Positions 23,199-32,503 of a DNA stretch of 54,517 nt are shown piece by piece. Source of the DNA: Caldifarciminota bacterium (GTDB lineage Bacteria; Hydrothermota; Hydrothermia; LBFQ01); the NCBI GenBank assembly GCA_015492295.1, contig WGFI01000099.1, positions 1 through 54,517 of the forward strand, written 5' to 3'. A program made the position numbers and the translations under genes. Below the pieces are notes generated by a model. It made no database searches, was not told the origin of the DNA, and saw nothing but the letters and a program-made list of their open reading frames with translations. Each line of letters begins with the position of its first letter. Position 1 is the stretch's first letter.

Positions 23199-24757
23199 CA
23201 CATTTCCATCAATCTTAGGAATATAGGATGTGGTTTTAAGGGCTTGGAGGAGTACTCAGGATGAAACTGGACACCCACAAAGAACGGATGCTCACTCCAT
23301 TCAATGACTTCAACCAGTCCCTTCGTCTCTCCCGAGATCGTGAGACCGCTATTTTCAAAATCCTTTTTAAACTCGTTGTTGAATTCGTACCTATGTCTGT
23401 GCCTTTCAACAACGCTATTCCTCTTATAAATTTCGTATATCATCGTACCCTTTTTGAGTTTGATCTCCTGTCCTCCGAGTCTCATAGTCCCTCCTAAGGG
23501 TTTATCCTTCTGCTCCGGAAGGAGATGTATAACGGGATGTTTGGTATCTTTGTTGAATTCCTCGCTATGCGCATCTTTCCATCCGAGCACATTCCTGGCC
23601 CATTCCACAGTCATAAGCTGCATACCCAAGCATATGCCGAGTATCGGTATTTTGTTCTCCCTAGCAAACCGTATGGCTTCTATCTTTCCCTCTATACCTC
23701 TCCTTCCAAATCCCCCTGCTATTATTATGACATCGTATCCTTTAAGGATCTCCTCGGCCCCCTTCTCCTCTATATCAAGAGAATCCACCAGATCTATCTC
23801 GGGTTTCGTTAAGGTATGCGCGCCGGCATGTATTATAGCCTCTATCAAACTCTTGTAAGCGTCCCTAACTTCAACATATTTCCCAACTATCGCCACCTTT
23901 TTCGTCCTCTTGGGATTTTCCAGTTTCTTTATAAACTCCTCCCAGCTGCTCATATCCCTTTTTAAATATGTCCTTATACCCAACTTTTCAAGTATGAGGT
24001 CATCAAGACCCTGAGAGGCCAATATGAAAGGTATCCTATAAACATTATCCACATCATAGGCGCTTATCACAGCCCTGATAGGTACGCTTGAAAATAATGC
24101 TATCTTGGACCTGGCTTCCTCGGTTAAAGGGTATTCACTTCTACAAACTATGGCATCGGGTTGGATACCTATTTCCCTCAATTTCTGAACGGAATGCTGG
24201 GTGGGTTTGGTTTTCAATTCACCTACTGACTTGACGAACGGCACATAGGACACATGCACATAAAAACAGTTCTCTTCAAGACCCATCTGTCTGGCCGCTT
24301 CAAGGAAAGGCAAACTTTCAATATCCCCAACCGTACCCCCTATCTCAACCAGACAGAGGTCGTACTCCTTACCTATCTCCTTAAATTTATCCTTTATAAG
24401 GTTGGTTAGATGAGGAACGACCTGTACCGTAGCGCCGAGATAATCCCCCTTCCTCTCTTTGTGTATGATTTCATGATAAACCTGTCCAGCCGTTATGTTG
24501 TTCCTCTTTGGAAGGTTCTCACCGAGAAATCTCTCATAGTGCCCGATGTCAAGGTCGGTTTCCCCGCCATCTTCCGTAACGAATACCTCCCCATGCTGAT
24601 AAGGGTTCATCGTACCCGCATCGGAATTCAAATAAGGATCAACCTTAACGAGAGTTACTTTGAGCTTCCTGCTTTTCAGTAAAAGTCCCAAAGATGCGGT
24701 GGTTATACCTTTACCGAGGGATGAGAGGACACCCCCGGTTATAAAGACGAATTTCAT
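23198..24757 (-). CDS. pyrG: CTP synthase
   Basis: A 519-residue enzyme that aminates UTP to CTP using glutamine. The N-terminal synthetase domain starts FVFITGGVLSSLGKG and has DPYLNSDAGTMNP and QVVPHLTN. The C-terminal glutaminase domain has GICLGMQL with the nucleophilic Cys and VGVQFHPE with the catalytic His. Full length. The ATG (24757) shares a base with the nuoC stop. The upstream TTG would add one residue and is not preferred. Confidence 0.96.
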   Translation of the reverse strand: MKFVFITGGVLSSLGKGITTASLGLLLKSRKLKVTLVKVDPYLNSDAGTMNPYQHGEVFVTEDGGETDLDIGHYERFLGENLPKRNNITAGQVYHEIIHKERKGDYLGATVQVVPHLTNLIKDKFKEIGKEYDLCLVEIGGTVGDIESLPFLEAARQMGLEENCFYVHVSYVPFVKSVGELKTKPTQHSVQKLREIGIQPDAIVCRSEYPLTEEARSKIALFSSVPIRAVISAYDVDNVYRIPFILASQGLDDLILEKLGIRTYLKRDMSSWEEFIKKLENPKRTKKVAIVGKYVEVRDAYKSLIEAIIHAGAHTLTKPEIDLVDSLDIEEKGAEEILKGYDVIIIAGGFGRRGIEGKIEAIRFARENKIPILGICLGMQLMTVEWARNVLGWKDAHSEEFNKDTKHPVIHLLPEQKDKPLGGTMRLGGQEIKLKKGTMIYEIYKRNSVVERHRHRYEFNNEFKKDFENSGLTISGETKGLVEVIEWSEHPFFVGVQFHPEYSSKPLKPHPIFLRLMEM

Positions 24758-25137
24758 CAATCCCTGTAATCTTTATATGGAGCATCAATGGGGAAGCTCT
24801 TCAAGAGCGGATGTCCTTCGTAATCATCGGGAAGGAGTATCCTCTTTAAATTGGGATGACCCTCAAATTTAACACCGAAGAGGTCATAGCACTCCCTCTC
24901 ATGCCAATCCGCGCCCTCAAATATGTCATAAAGTGAAGGGACGGTCGCATCGTAAGGCACATTTTCAACTATAATCCAAAGGTGAGAATCGTTCTCAACA
25001 TTCAATAGCTTGTAGTACAATGTTAGACTTTGACCGTTATCAACGGCCGTCATGAAGGAAAAGTAGGTGTATCCGCTTTCCTTTACCTCCTTAGCCTTAT
25101 CCCTTAACTCATCAACACTTATCCTCAGTTCATTCAT
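24757..25137 (-). CDS. nuoC: NuoC-like 30-kDa subunit of complex I or a related hydrogenase
   Basis: A 126-residue protein with the 30-kDa subunit signature [19 protein letters not shown], then [17 protein letters not shown]. In complex I or Ech/Mbh-type hydrogenases this subunit sits next to the NuoD/large subunit. No nuoB, nuoD or other complex gene is in the window, so it is an orphan coupled to pyrG by a one-base overlap. A TAGAAT box (25147-25152, minus) ends 9 nt before the ATG. Confidence 0.85.
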   Translation of the reverse strand: MNELRISVDELRDKAKEVKESGYTYFSFMTAVDNGQSLTLYYKLLNVENDSHLWIIVENVPYDATVPSLYDIFEGADWHERECYDLFGVKFEGHPNLKRILLPDDYEGHPLLKSFPIDAPYKDYRD

Positions 25138-25146
25138 AAGTATGCT

Positions 25147-25152
25147 ATTCTA
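25147..25152 (-). promoter_or_regulatory. -10 box TAGAAT for nuoC-pyrG
   Basis: TAGAAT on the minus strand, 9 nt before the nuoC ATG. It lies in one arm of a 10-bp inverted repeat (CCTTAGAATA) whose other arm is the rpmI box. Confidence 0.55.
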
Positions 25153-25173
25153 AGGTCGTAATTATTTCAGCCT

Positions 25174-25179
25174 TAGAAT
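25174..25179 (+). promoter_or_regulatory. -10 box TAGAAT for rpmI-hsp20-lon
   Basis: TAGAAT lies 8 nt before the rpmI ATG. There is no Shine-Dalgarno. It forms the right arm of the inverted repeat CCTTAGAATA. Confidence 0.55.
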
Positions 25180-25187
25180 AACGGTTT

Positions 25188-25379
25188 ATGAAAACCAAAA
25201 AATCAATAGCCAAGAGATTTAAAATAACCGCAACGGGAAAGATAAAACATCAGAAGAGCGGTAGGAGGCACAATCTGGGTCCAAAGAAGAGTAAGGCGAG
25301 GAAGAGAAGGTTGAGAAAGCCCGGATATGTTAAGAGCACGGACGCGTTAAAGGTTTTGGCAGGTCTGGGACTTAAATAA
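25188..25379 (+). CDS. rpmI: Ribosomal protein L35
   Basis: A 63-residue, very basic protein with the L35 pattern: KTKKSIAKRFKITATGKIKH, then GRRHNLGPKKSKARKRRL. It is a late-assembling large-subunit protein. In most bacteria rpmI lies between infC and rplT; here neither is adjacent, and it heads an operon with Hsp20 and Lon. Its stop overlaps the hsp20 start (TAATG). Confidence 0.93.
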   Translation: MKTKKSIAKRFKITATGKIKHQKSGRRHNLGPKKSKARKRRLRKPGYVKSTDALKVLAGLGLK

Positions 25380-25762
25380 TGTTTAAGGATCCTTTTGAGG
25401 AATTTGAGGAGATCTTTGGAAACCTCGTAAGATCGGGTTATAGGGTTTATAAACCCCCTATAAGCGCATATGAAACGGATGATGAGTTCGTGATATATAT
25501 GGCTGTTGGGGGAGCGGATAAAACCTCATTAAAAGTGATCTACGATAACGGAACGCTTATAATATCAGGTAAAAGACCCGAACCCGAAGGGCCGGAAAAT
25601 AGGATATACCACATAGCGGAGATCTATTTCGGACCCTTTGAAAGAAGGCTTTATCTGAATGCCGATATAGATGTGGATAATATAACGAGCAAGTACGAGA
25701 ACGGTTTGCTGGAGGTGAAGATACCGAAGAAAAAGAAAACCATTCAAATAGAGGTGGAATAA
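25379..25762 (+). CDS. Small heat-shock protein, Hsp20 family
   Basis: A 127-residue alpha-crystallin-domain chaperone. The N-terminal part (DPFEEFEEIFGNL) is short. The alpha-crystallin domain has SAYETDDEFVIYMAVGG, LIISGKRP and the C-terminal signature YENGLLEVKIPKKKK. It should hold unfolding proteins for refolding or, given the next gene, for degradation by Lon. It sits between rpmI and lon with a one-base overlap upstream and a one-base gap downstream. Confidence 0.92.
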   Translation: MFKDPFEEFEEIFGNLVRSGYRVYKPPISAYETDDEFVIYMAVGGADKTSLKVIYDNGTLIISGKRPEPEGPENRIYHIAEIYFGPFERRLYLNADIDVDNITSKYENGLLEVKIPKKKKTIQIEVE

Positions 25763-25763
25763 T

Positions 25764-28121
25764 ATGCAGTTGCCATTTAAAGATGTTAATATACCTAAGG
25801 AGTTGCCTATATTACCCATAAAAGGGGGTGTGGTTTTTCCATTTTCAACAGTGCCCGTTCTCGTTGGCGTTGAGAAGTCAAAGAGATTGGTGAATTCCGT
25901 ACTATCAACTCCCGTTGAGCCTAAGATCATAGGAGCCTTTATGCAGAAGGATCCGGAAAAAGAGGTTGAAGGTTTGGAAGATCTCTATCCCATAGGTACC
26001 GCCTCAGCCCTCATGCGTATGAACAGATTGCCGGATGGAAATATAAGGATAATTCTCAGCGGATTGAAAAGGCTGAGGATACTGAGGCAGGTGCAGTTCG
26101 AGCCTTATATAATCGCCGAGGTTGAGGTTCTAAACGACATTGAATACCCAGAAGATGAATTGCTCCCCATGAGGGAAGCCCTGATGATGAGTTTGAATAA
26201 GCTGGTTGAATTCCATAAGATACCTCAGGAGGCCCTGAACGCTCTTACAAATGTCCCCAACTCCTCCATGCTCGCCGATATAGCTGCGTCAATGCTTCAA
26301 AACTTGAAACCCGAGGAGAGGTATGAGATCCTTGAGACCTTGGATGTTAAGAAGAGGTTGGAGATAGTTCTGAAATTCGCGAGTAGAGAGGTTGAGCTTA
26401 TGGAGCTCTCCCAAAAGATACAGAAATCCGTACAGGAGGAGATGGAGAAGGCCCAAAGGGAGTTCTTCCTGAGGGAACAGCTCAAAGCCATACAGAAGGA
26501 GCTTGGAATATCGGATGAGCAGTCCGAAATCTCCGAACTTGAAAAGAGGTTGAAGGAAAAGAAGCTGCCGGATTATGTTCGTAAGGCCGCCGAGACGGAG
26601 CTGCGTAGGTTGCAAAAGGTTCCAAGCGCATCCCCGGAATATCATGTGATAAGAACCTACTTGGAATGGATACTTGATCTTCCCTGGCTTGAAAGTACGG
26701 AGGATAATATGGATATATCTAATGCTCGTAGGGTCTTGGATGAGGATCATTATGACCTTGAAAGGGTTAAGGAGAGGATATTGGAGTACATAGCAATAAA
26801 GAAGCTAAATCCCACGGGTAAGGCTCCCATACTCTGCTTCGTTGGTCCTCCTGGTGTTGGAAAGACGAGTCTTGGAAAGTCCATAGCCAGAGCGCTTAAC
26901 AAGAAGTTCGTTAGGCTGAGTCTAGGTGGAGTTAGGGATGAAGCGGAAATAAGGGGTCATAGGAGGACCTATGTTGGGGCTCTTCCCGGAAGGATAATAA
27001 TGGCGCTTAAAGAGGCTGGAAGCAATAATCCCGTTATGATGCTGGATGAGATTGACAAACTCGGGACGGATTGGAGGGGTGATCCCGCCTCGGCCCTACT
27101 TGAGGTTCTTGATCCCGAGCAGAATCACTCCTTCAAGGATCATTATTTAGACTTACCGTTTGATCTATCAAAGGTTTTCTTCATAACCACCGCAAATACT
27201 ACCTTAACGATACCTTCACCTCTACTTGACAGGATGGAGGTCATAGAAATACCGGGCTATGTCCTTGAAGAGAAGATACAGATAGCGTTAAATTTCATAA
27301 TACCCAAACAAAAGGAGGAGACGGGCTTGAAGGATTGTCATGTTGAGTTTAAAGAGGATGCGATAGCAAGGATTATAGAGGAATACACGCGCGAAGCGGG
27401 TGTTAGGGAGCTCCAAAGGAAGATAAATAGGATATTCCGGAGGATCGCATTGAAGGTTACGGAAGAAGATAGTAAGTGCGATTTCACAATAACCAAAGAC
27501 AATGTTGAGGAATACTTAGGAAAACCGGATTACTTTCCGGAGATAGCCGAAAGGGAGGCGAGGGTTGGAGTAGCCACCGGTCTCGCATGGACACCCGTGG
27601 GGGGATCGGTTCTGTTCGTTGAGGCGCTCAGGGTGCCCGGTGAAAAAGGGTTCAAACTCACGGGGAAATTGGGCGATGTTATGAGAGAATCCGCGGAGGC
27701 TGCTCTGACCTTAGCCAGAAAGTACTCTTATGAAAACGGCGTTTCCTCGGACTTCTGGGATAAGGGGTTCATCCATTTACATGTTCCATCTGGTGCCATA
27801 CCTAAGGATGGACCATCGGCTGGAATCACCATGTTCGTTGCCCTGTATTCTTTGAGTATGAACATACCTGTTCCCCCGGATATAGCCATGACAGGGGAGA
27901 TAACTCTCAGGGGAAGGATACTGCCGGTGGGGGGCATAAAGGAGAAGGTTTTGGCTGCGGATAGGGCGGGTATAAAGAAGGTAATTTTACCATCATGGAA
28001 TAGAAAGGATCTTGAGGATGTTCCGGATACGGTTAAAGGAAGATTGAAGTTTATATTCGTTGAAACTGTGGAGGATGTCCTGAATGAAGTTTTTGAGACG
28101 ACGCTGGTTAGAAAGACTTGA
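25764..28121 (+). CDS. lon: ATP-dependent Lon protease
   Basis: A 785-residue LonA. The N-terminal substrate domain (LPILPIKGGVVFPFSTVPVLVG), coiled coil, AAA+ domain with Walker A GPPGVGKTS at about 353-361, Walker B MMLDEIDKLG, and the C-terminal protease domain with catalytic Ser in KDGPSAGIT and Lys in GGIKEKVLAA are all present. Full length and cytoplasmic. GAGGTGG lies upstream of the ATG. Four bases overlap priA (TTGA). Confidence 0.97.
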   Translation: MQLPFKDVNIPKELPILPIKGGVVFPFSTVPVLVGVEKSKRLVNSVLSTPVEPKIIGAFMQKDPEKEVEGLEDLYPIGTASALMRMNRLPDGNIRIILSGLKRLRILRQVQFEPYIIAEVEVLNDIEYPEDELLPMREALMMSLNKLVEFHKIPQEALNALTNVPNSSMLADIAASMLQNLKPEERYEILETLDVKKRLEIVLKFASREVELMELSQKIQKSVQEEMEKAQREFFLREQLKAIQKELGISDEQSEISELEKRLKEKKLPDYVRKAAETELRRLQKVPSASPEYHVIRTYLEWILDLPWLESTEDNMDISNARRVLDEDHYDLERVKERILEYIAIKKLNPTGKAPILCFVGPPGVGKTSLGKSIARALNKKFVRLSLGGVRDEAEIRGHRRTYVGALPGRIIMALKEAGSNNPVMMLDEIDKLGTDWRGDPASALLEVLDPEQNHSFKDHYLDLPFDLSKVFFITTANTTLTIPSPLLDRMEVIEIPGYVLEEKIQIALNFIIPKQKEETGLKDCHVEFKEDAIARIIEEYTREAGVRELQRKINRIFRRIALKVTEEDSKCDFTITKDNVEEYLGKPDYFPEIAEREARVGVATGLAWTPVGGSVLFVEALRVPGEKGFKLTGKLGDVMRESAEAALTLARKYSYENGVSSDFWDKGFIHLHVPSGAIPKDGPSAGITMFVALYSLSMNIPVPPDIAMTGEITLRGRILPVGGIKEKVLAADRAGIKKVILPSWNRKDLEDVPDTVKGRLKFIFVETVEDVLNEVFETTLVRKT

Positions 28122-30226
28122 AGCTAAATGTATTAACACTTAGAGGGATCTTTTCTTATAGAGGCGAGGGTAAAGTCGGCGATTTGGTTGAAGTTCCTTT
28201 AAGAAACAAGAAAGCCATTGGAGTTGTTTGGTCCGTTGATGAAACGGATGAGGAGAATCTGAAAGATGCAAAGAATTTAAACATAAACATTCCTGGGGAT
28301 GTTTTAAGGTTGGTTGAGTTCGCATCAACATACTATTTCTCACCGTTGAGAGCATTCATACCTCTGATAATCCCTCCATCCTACTATACCCTTTCAAAAA
28401 CATATTATAGACGAATCTCAAATGAACCTCCAAAAACGAGGTTGTTGGAGCTCTGGGAATATCTTGAAAAACCCCGAACTTTGAGATCCATAAAAAGAAA
28501 ATTCGGCAAGGATCTATCGTATCATCTTAGGAGGTGGGAAAGGGAAGGTTATATAGAGAGGTTTGAGAAGATGGTTTCACCGAGGTTGAGGGAACCTAAG
28601 ATTTACGATTTTGGAGAGTACGAGTTGCCGGCGGAAATAACCAAAGATAAGGAGAGGGTTCTTCATATAATATACAACGCCATAAACAGAGGGAATTTTA
28701 AACCGTTCCTGCTTAAAGGCCCTACGGGTTCGGGGAAGACTCTGGTGTATCTTCAAGCCATAAGAAAAACGGTGGAAAAAGGGAAAAGCTCCTTAGTTCT
28801 CGTTCCTGAGATATTCCTATCCTACCATTTGGCACGAGCATTTCAGAAGGTTTTCGGAAATATGTTCGCCCTTTATCATAGCGGCATGCCCAAGGGGGAT
28901 AGGTTGGCGGTTTGGATGGGTGTTCTTAAAGGAGATATAAAGGTGGTTATGGGTACACGGGGGGCCATATTTTTGCCGTTTAAGGATCTCGGTATGATAG
29001 TGGTTGATGAGGAGTTTGATGAGAGCTATAAGGAGGAGGAGAGGATTCCGATGTTCAACGCCAGGGATATGGCTGTATATAGGGCGAGTATTCTCAAAAT
29101 ACCCGTAATTCTCGGCAGCGCAACCCCTTCACTTGAAAGTCTTCACAATACCAGAATGCATAAGTACCATTTGTTGGAAATATCCAATGAATATTGGGAA
29201 AATCCGAAACCGGATATAAGGATCATAGATATGAGGAAGGAGAACAGATTAAAAGGGGCATTTTCGGAGAGATTCATTGAGGAGTTGAAAAGAGCGCTTG
29301 ATACCGGTAAAAACGCTATAATTTACATAAATCGCAGGGGGTATAAACCCTACTTTTTCTGCAAGGATTGCGGGACACCTATAAAGTGCGAAAGCTGCGA
29401 TGTGGTTATGGCGCTACATAAGGGAAAATACGGTGAATTTTTAAAATGCCATATTTGCGGCTATTCTCAGATGAAACCTTTAAAATGTGAATATTGTGGA
29501 GGAACGAATCTGATGGGTGCGGGAATAGGTACCCAGAGGGTTGAGGAGGCGTTGAATGAGCTTCTCGGAGTGAAGATCGCACGAATGGACTCCGATGTTA
29601 TCAGAAGAAGAAAGGAGGTGATTGATATATTAAAGAGGTTTAAGAAAGGTGATATAAGGATTCTGGTAGGTACGAAGATGGTTATAAAGGGACTTGATTT
29701 TAAGAATGTCGGTTTCGTTGGGGTTGTAAGCGCCGACGATTTTATATATTACACGGGTGATTTTAGATCCGAGGAAAAGGCCCTTCAAACGTTGGTTCAG
29801 GTTGTGGGAAGGCTCAGAACCGGTGGTAAGGCTATCGTACAAACCTACAATCCGGAACATAGGGTTATAAGCTCCCTACTAAAAGGGGATGTTGATGAAG
29901 CGATGAAAGAGATATACCTTGAAAGGAAAAAACTCGGATTCCCTCCTTTTAGAAGGATGGCGTTTTTTGAAGTCTGGACTCGTAGTGAGGACAATAGGAA
30001 TATTAACTATAAACTTCTGGAAGGGTTTGTAAAGGGATATAAGGGGGATGTAGTTGTTTGGGGCCCCTCCTATCCACCCATATCAAGGCTCAGGGATTTT
30101 TATCGTATAAGGCTTATACTCCTCTCGGATAACCATAGGAAATTTTACGATATTTTCAATACATTAAACTCATTGCGATTAAAGGGTAAGAAAATCGTGA
30201 ATGTGGATCCCATAAATATGCTCTAA
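28118..30226 (+). CDS. priA: Primosomal replication restart helicase PriA
   Basis: A 702-residue DEXH helicase that reloads the replisome at broken or stalled forks. It has a 3'BD-like N-terminal domain, Walker A GPTGSGKT near residue 203, VVDEEFDES (DEEH-like motif II; His replaced by Phe), GSATPS, and paired zinc-binding cysteines (CKDCG, CESC, CHICG, CEYCG). VVGRLRTGGKAIVQT is motif VI. TTG start overlapping lon. Its TAA stop doubles as the start of a TAAAAT box for mscS. Confidence 0.92.
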   Translation: MKLNVLTLRGIFSYRGEGKVGDLVEVPLRNKKAIGVVWSVDETDEENLKDAKNLNINIPGDVLRLVEFASTYYFSPLRAFIPLIIPPSYYTLSKTYYRRISNEPPKTRLLELWEYLEKPRTLRSIKRKFGKDLSYHLRRWEREGYIERFEKMVSPRLREPKIYDFGEYELPAEITKDKERVLHIIYNAINRGNFKPFLLKGPTGSGKTLVYLQAIRKTVEKGKSSLVLVPEIFLSYHLARAFQKVFGNMFALYHSGMPKGDRLAVWMGVLKGDIKVVMGTRGAIFLPFKDLGMIVVDEEFDESYKEEERIPMFNARDMAVYRASILKIPVILGSATPSLESLHNTRMHKYHLLEISNEYWENPKPDIRIIDMRKENRLKGAFSERFIEELKRALDTGKNAIIYINRRGYKPYFFCKDCGTPIKCESCDVVMALHKGKYGEFLKCHICGYSQMKPLKCEYCGGTNLMGAGIGTQRVEEALNELLGVKIARMDSDVIRRRKEVIDILKRFKKGDIRILVGTKMVIKGLDFKNVGFVGVVSADDFIYYTGDFRSEEKALQTLVQVVGRLRTGGKAIVQTYNPEHRVISSLLKGDVDEAMKEIYLERKKLGFPPFRRMAFFEVWTRSEDNRNINYKLLEGFVKGYKGDVVVWGPSYPPISRLRDFYRIRLILLSDNHRKFYDIFNTLNSLRLKGKKIVNVDPINML

Positions 30227-30229
30227 AAT
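30224..30229 (+). promoter_or_regulatory. TAAAAT box made from the priA stop codon
   Basis: The priA TAA (30224-30226) plus AAT gives TAAAAT, 7 nt before the ATG of mscS at 30237. No Shine-Dalgarno. Confidence 0.5.
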
Positions 30230-30236
30230 CCCTTAA

Positions 30237-31286
30237 ATGTCCGCTTTATTATATCCACTTATGAAGTGGGTGATCGTGGTGGGTATATTTTTCGGCTGCA
30301 TTATAGTGGGTTGGATTTTGCAGTTTATAATAACGAAGTATATAAAAAGATTGACCTCCAAAACCCGCACCAAAGTTGATGATATACTCGTTAATTCCAT
30401 AGGAAAAACTGTAATAGTTTGGTTTCTATTCTTGGGAGTATATCTTTCGGTGCAGTTTTTACCGGTGAATATACCGGCGAAGGTATTGCATCTGATAAAC
30501 TCTCTGATACTTGGGGGATTCATAGTGAGTTTCTTCTGGATATTGGGCGATGCACTTTCGGTTTTCGTTGAGGAGTACATAAGGTCTTTGAGCGAGGAGC
30601 TTCCGACATCTATTTTCAAAAATCTTACAAAGATAACGACGATAGTTATAGGTATTCTTATGGCGTTGCAGAGTGTAGGAATATCAATAGCACCCATACT
30701 TACCGCCTTAGGTGTAGGTGGTCTTGCCGTAGCGTTGGCCTTGCAGGATACCTTGGCGAACCTCTTCGCAGGGATACATATCATACTTACAAGACAGATA
30801 AGAAGGGGCGATTACATAAAGCTTGAAAGTGGTGAGGAGGGTTTCGTTGAGGATATAAATTGGAGAAATACGGTTATAAAGACGCTTCCGAATAATAGGG
30901 TGATAGTTCCGAATACGAAGATGGCGAGTTCCATATTGGTGAATTACGATCTACCTCAAAATGAAATGTCCGTGCCCGTACCCGTAGGTGTGAGTTATTC
31001 TTCCGATCTTGAAAAGGTTGAAAGGATAACTTTGGAGGTGGCGAGGGATATTCAAAGGAGCGTTGAGGGTGCAAAGAGGGACTTTGAGCCTTTCATAAGA
31101 TTCAAGGAGTTCGGCGATTCATCAATAAACCTCGTGGTTATACTTAGAGCCGAAGATTATACCAAGCAATTCGTTATTAGGCATGAGTTCATAAAGAGGT
31201 TGAAGAAGAGGTACGATGAGGAGGGTATAGAGATACCTTTCCCTCAAAGGGATGTATGGATAAGAGGTTATCCGAGGAATGATTGA
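30237..31286 (+). CDS. mscS: MscS-family mechanosensitive channel
   Basis: A 349-residue small-conductance channel. It has four to five predicted membrane helices; the pore helix carries the Gly/Ala pattern GVGGLAVALALQDTLANLFAGI; the cytoplasmic beta domain has the family block GEEGFVEDINWRNT, then NNRVIVPNTKM. It should release solutes on hypo-osmotic shock. The 3' end overlaps convergent tilS by 19 nt. Confidence 0.93.
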   Translation: MSALLYPLMKWVIVVGIFFGCIIVGWILQFIITKYIKRLTSKTRTKVDDILVNSIGKTVIVWFLFLGVYLSVQFLPVNIPAKVLHLINSLILGGFIVSFFWILGDALSVFVEEYIRSLSEELPTSIFKNLTKITTIVIGILMALQSVGISIAPILTALGVGGLAVALALQDTLANLFAGIHIILTRQIRRGDYIKLESGEEGFVEDINWRNTVIKTLPNNRVIVPNTKMASSILVNYDLPQNEMSVPVPVGVSYSSDLEKVERITLEVARDIQRSVEGAKRDFEPFIRFKEFGDSSINLVVILRAEDYTKQFVIRHEFIKRLKKRYDEEGIEIPFPQRDVWIRGYPRND

Positions 31287-32503
31287 GGGAGAATCATTTT
31301 CAGTATATCAAAAAAGTCGGGTTCGTTGGGATTCAACCTATCAAACCCCACATGATACTCCCCTCCCTCCTCATATATAAATGGTATCCACACTATCCTC
31401 CCTTGAACTTCAACCAATGGATAGATATCACGGAGAAATCCAGGTAGCTTCACTTTATCAAAGATATGTTTTACCTTTAACTTTCCAATGGTATCGCCGG
31501 GTTTTCTAAATCTCGCTATGGGTATGCCAGGAGTGCTAATCTTCCCCTTATATCTTCCATTATCAGCCATTTTGAGATTCAAATCCTCCAGGCGTAAAGC
31601 CCTGTTTGGAATTATAAAAATAAAATCCTTGAATTTTACGAGCTTCTTATCCCTTACAATGAAAGTTTTACCATCCCTTAAAGACATGATCCGTCTTAAA
31701 GGCTTTATTTCCACATCCATGATCCGGGATAAAACTCTAAGTGAAAGGATTTCATTTTTTATCCTTAATAAGCCCATATTTCCCGCTTTAAGGAAGTTCT
31801 CAGAGCTATAATTTTCAACCGACCCCAGCAGTTCCTCCCTTTCCTCATATAGATTTATATATGTGTTCCTGAATCTGTCGCACCAGTTTATAAATATTTT
31901 TTTCATCTCAGGTTCTACGAACATCCTTATTCTGTTTCTTGAAAATGTGGGATCCAGATTACTTTCATCCTCAATCCAAGAATATCCCGCGTTTCTAAGA
32001 GCATTCCTTATATCTTCTCTGCACATAAGTATAAGAGGCCTAACGAATATACCCACCTTAGGCGGTATAATTAGACCCAATATTCCTGTTCCTCTGATCC
32101 CATTGAACAAGAATGTTTCAAAGGCATCCGTCAGATTATGCGCCAATGCCACCTTATTAAATCCGTACTTTTTGGAGTAAATTTTAAACAATTCATATCT
32201 TTTTTTTCTCGCCTTCTCCTCTATACCTTTACCCTCAACCTTTATCCTCTCAACGAATATATCCACATTTATACTATTACAAAATTCTACGCACCATATC
32301 TCATCCCTTAGAGCATTTTTCCTTATTCCATGATTTATATGTAAGGCTGATATATCATAACCTAAATGTTTTAACGCGAGAAGACAATAGGTTGAGTCCG
32401 CTCCACCTGAAAAACCCACAAGAACCTTATCACCATCACGGAGAAGTTTGAATCTCTCCACGGCCTCAGAAACTCTTTCAAGATCTAAGGATTTTTTGAA
32501 CAT
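31268..32503 (-). CDS. tilS: tRNA(Ile)-lysidine synthase
   Basis: A 411-residue N-type ATP-pyrophosphatase that puts lysine on C34 of tRNA-Ile(CAU), so that it reads AUA. VGFSGGADSTYCLL is the PP-loop near residue 30; HINHGIR, ALAHNLTDAFETFLFNGIRGTG and RPLILMCREDI are TilS motifs, and a C-terminal domain (KPGDTIGKLKVKHIFDKVKLP) is present. The enzyme is notable here because ATA is a common Ile codon in the window. It overlaps the upstream gene by 26 nt. Confidence 0.95.
   Translation of the reverse strand: MFKKSLDLERVSEAVERFKLLRDGDKVLVGFSGGADSTYCLLALKHLGYDISALHINHGIRKNALRDEIWCVEFCNSINVDIFVERIKVEGKGIEEKARKKRYELFKIYSKKYGFNKVALAHNLTDAFETFLFNGIRGTGILGLIIPPKVGIFVRPLILMCREDIRNALRNAGYSWIEDESNLDPTFSRNRIRMFVEPEMKKIFINWCDRFRNTYINLYEEREELLGSVENYSSENFLKAGNMGLLRIKNEILSLRVLSRIMDVEIKPLRRIMSLRDGKTFIVRDKKLVKFKDFIFIIPNRALRLEDLNLKMADNGRYKGKISTPGIPIARFRKPGDTIGKLKVKHIFDKVKLPGFLRDIYPLVEVQGRIVWIPFIYEEGGEYHVGFDRLNPNEPDFFDILKMILPQSFLG

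Noticed and set aside
25565..25930. Minus-strand frame across hsp20 and lon
   Set aside because: It is a shadow of two strongly conserved genes and has no promoter or family pattern.
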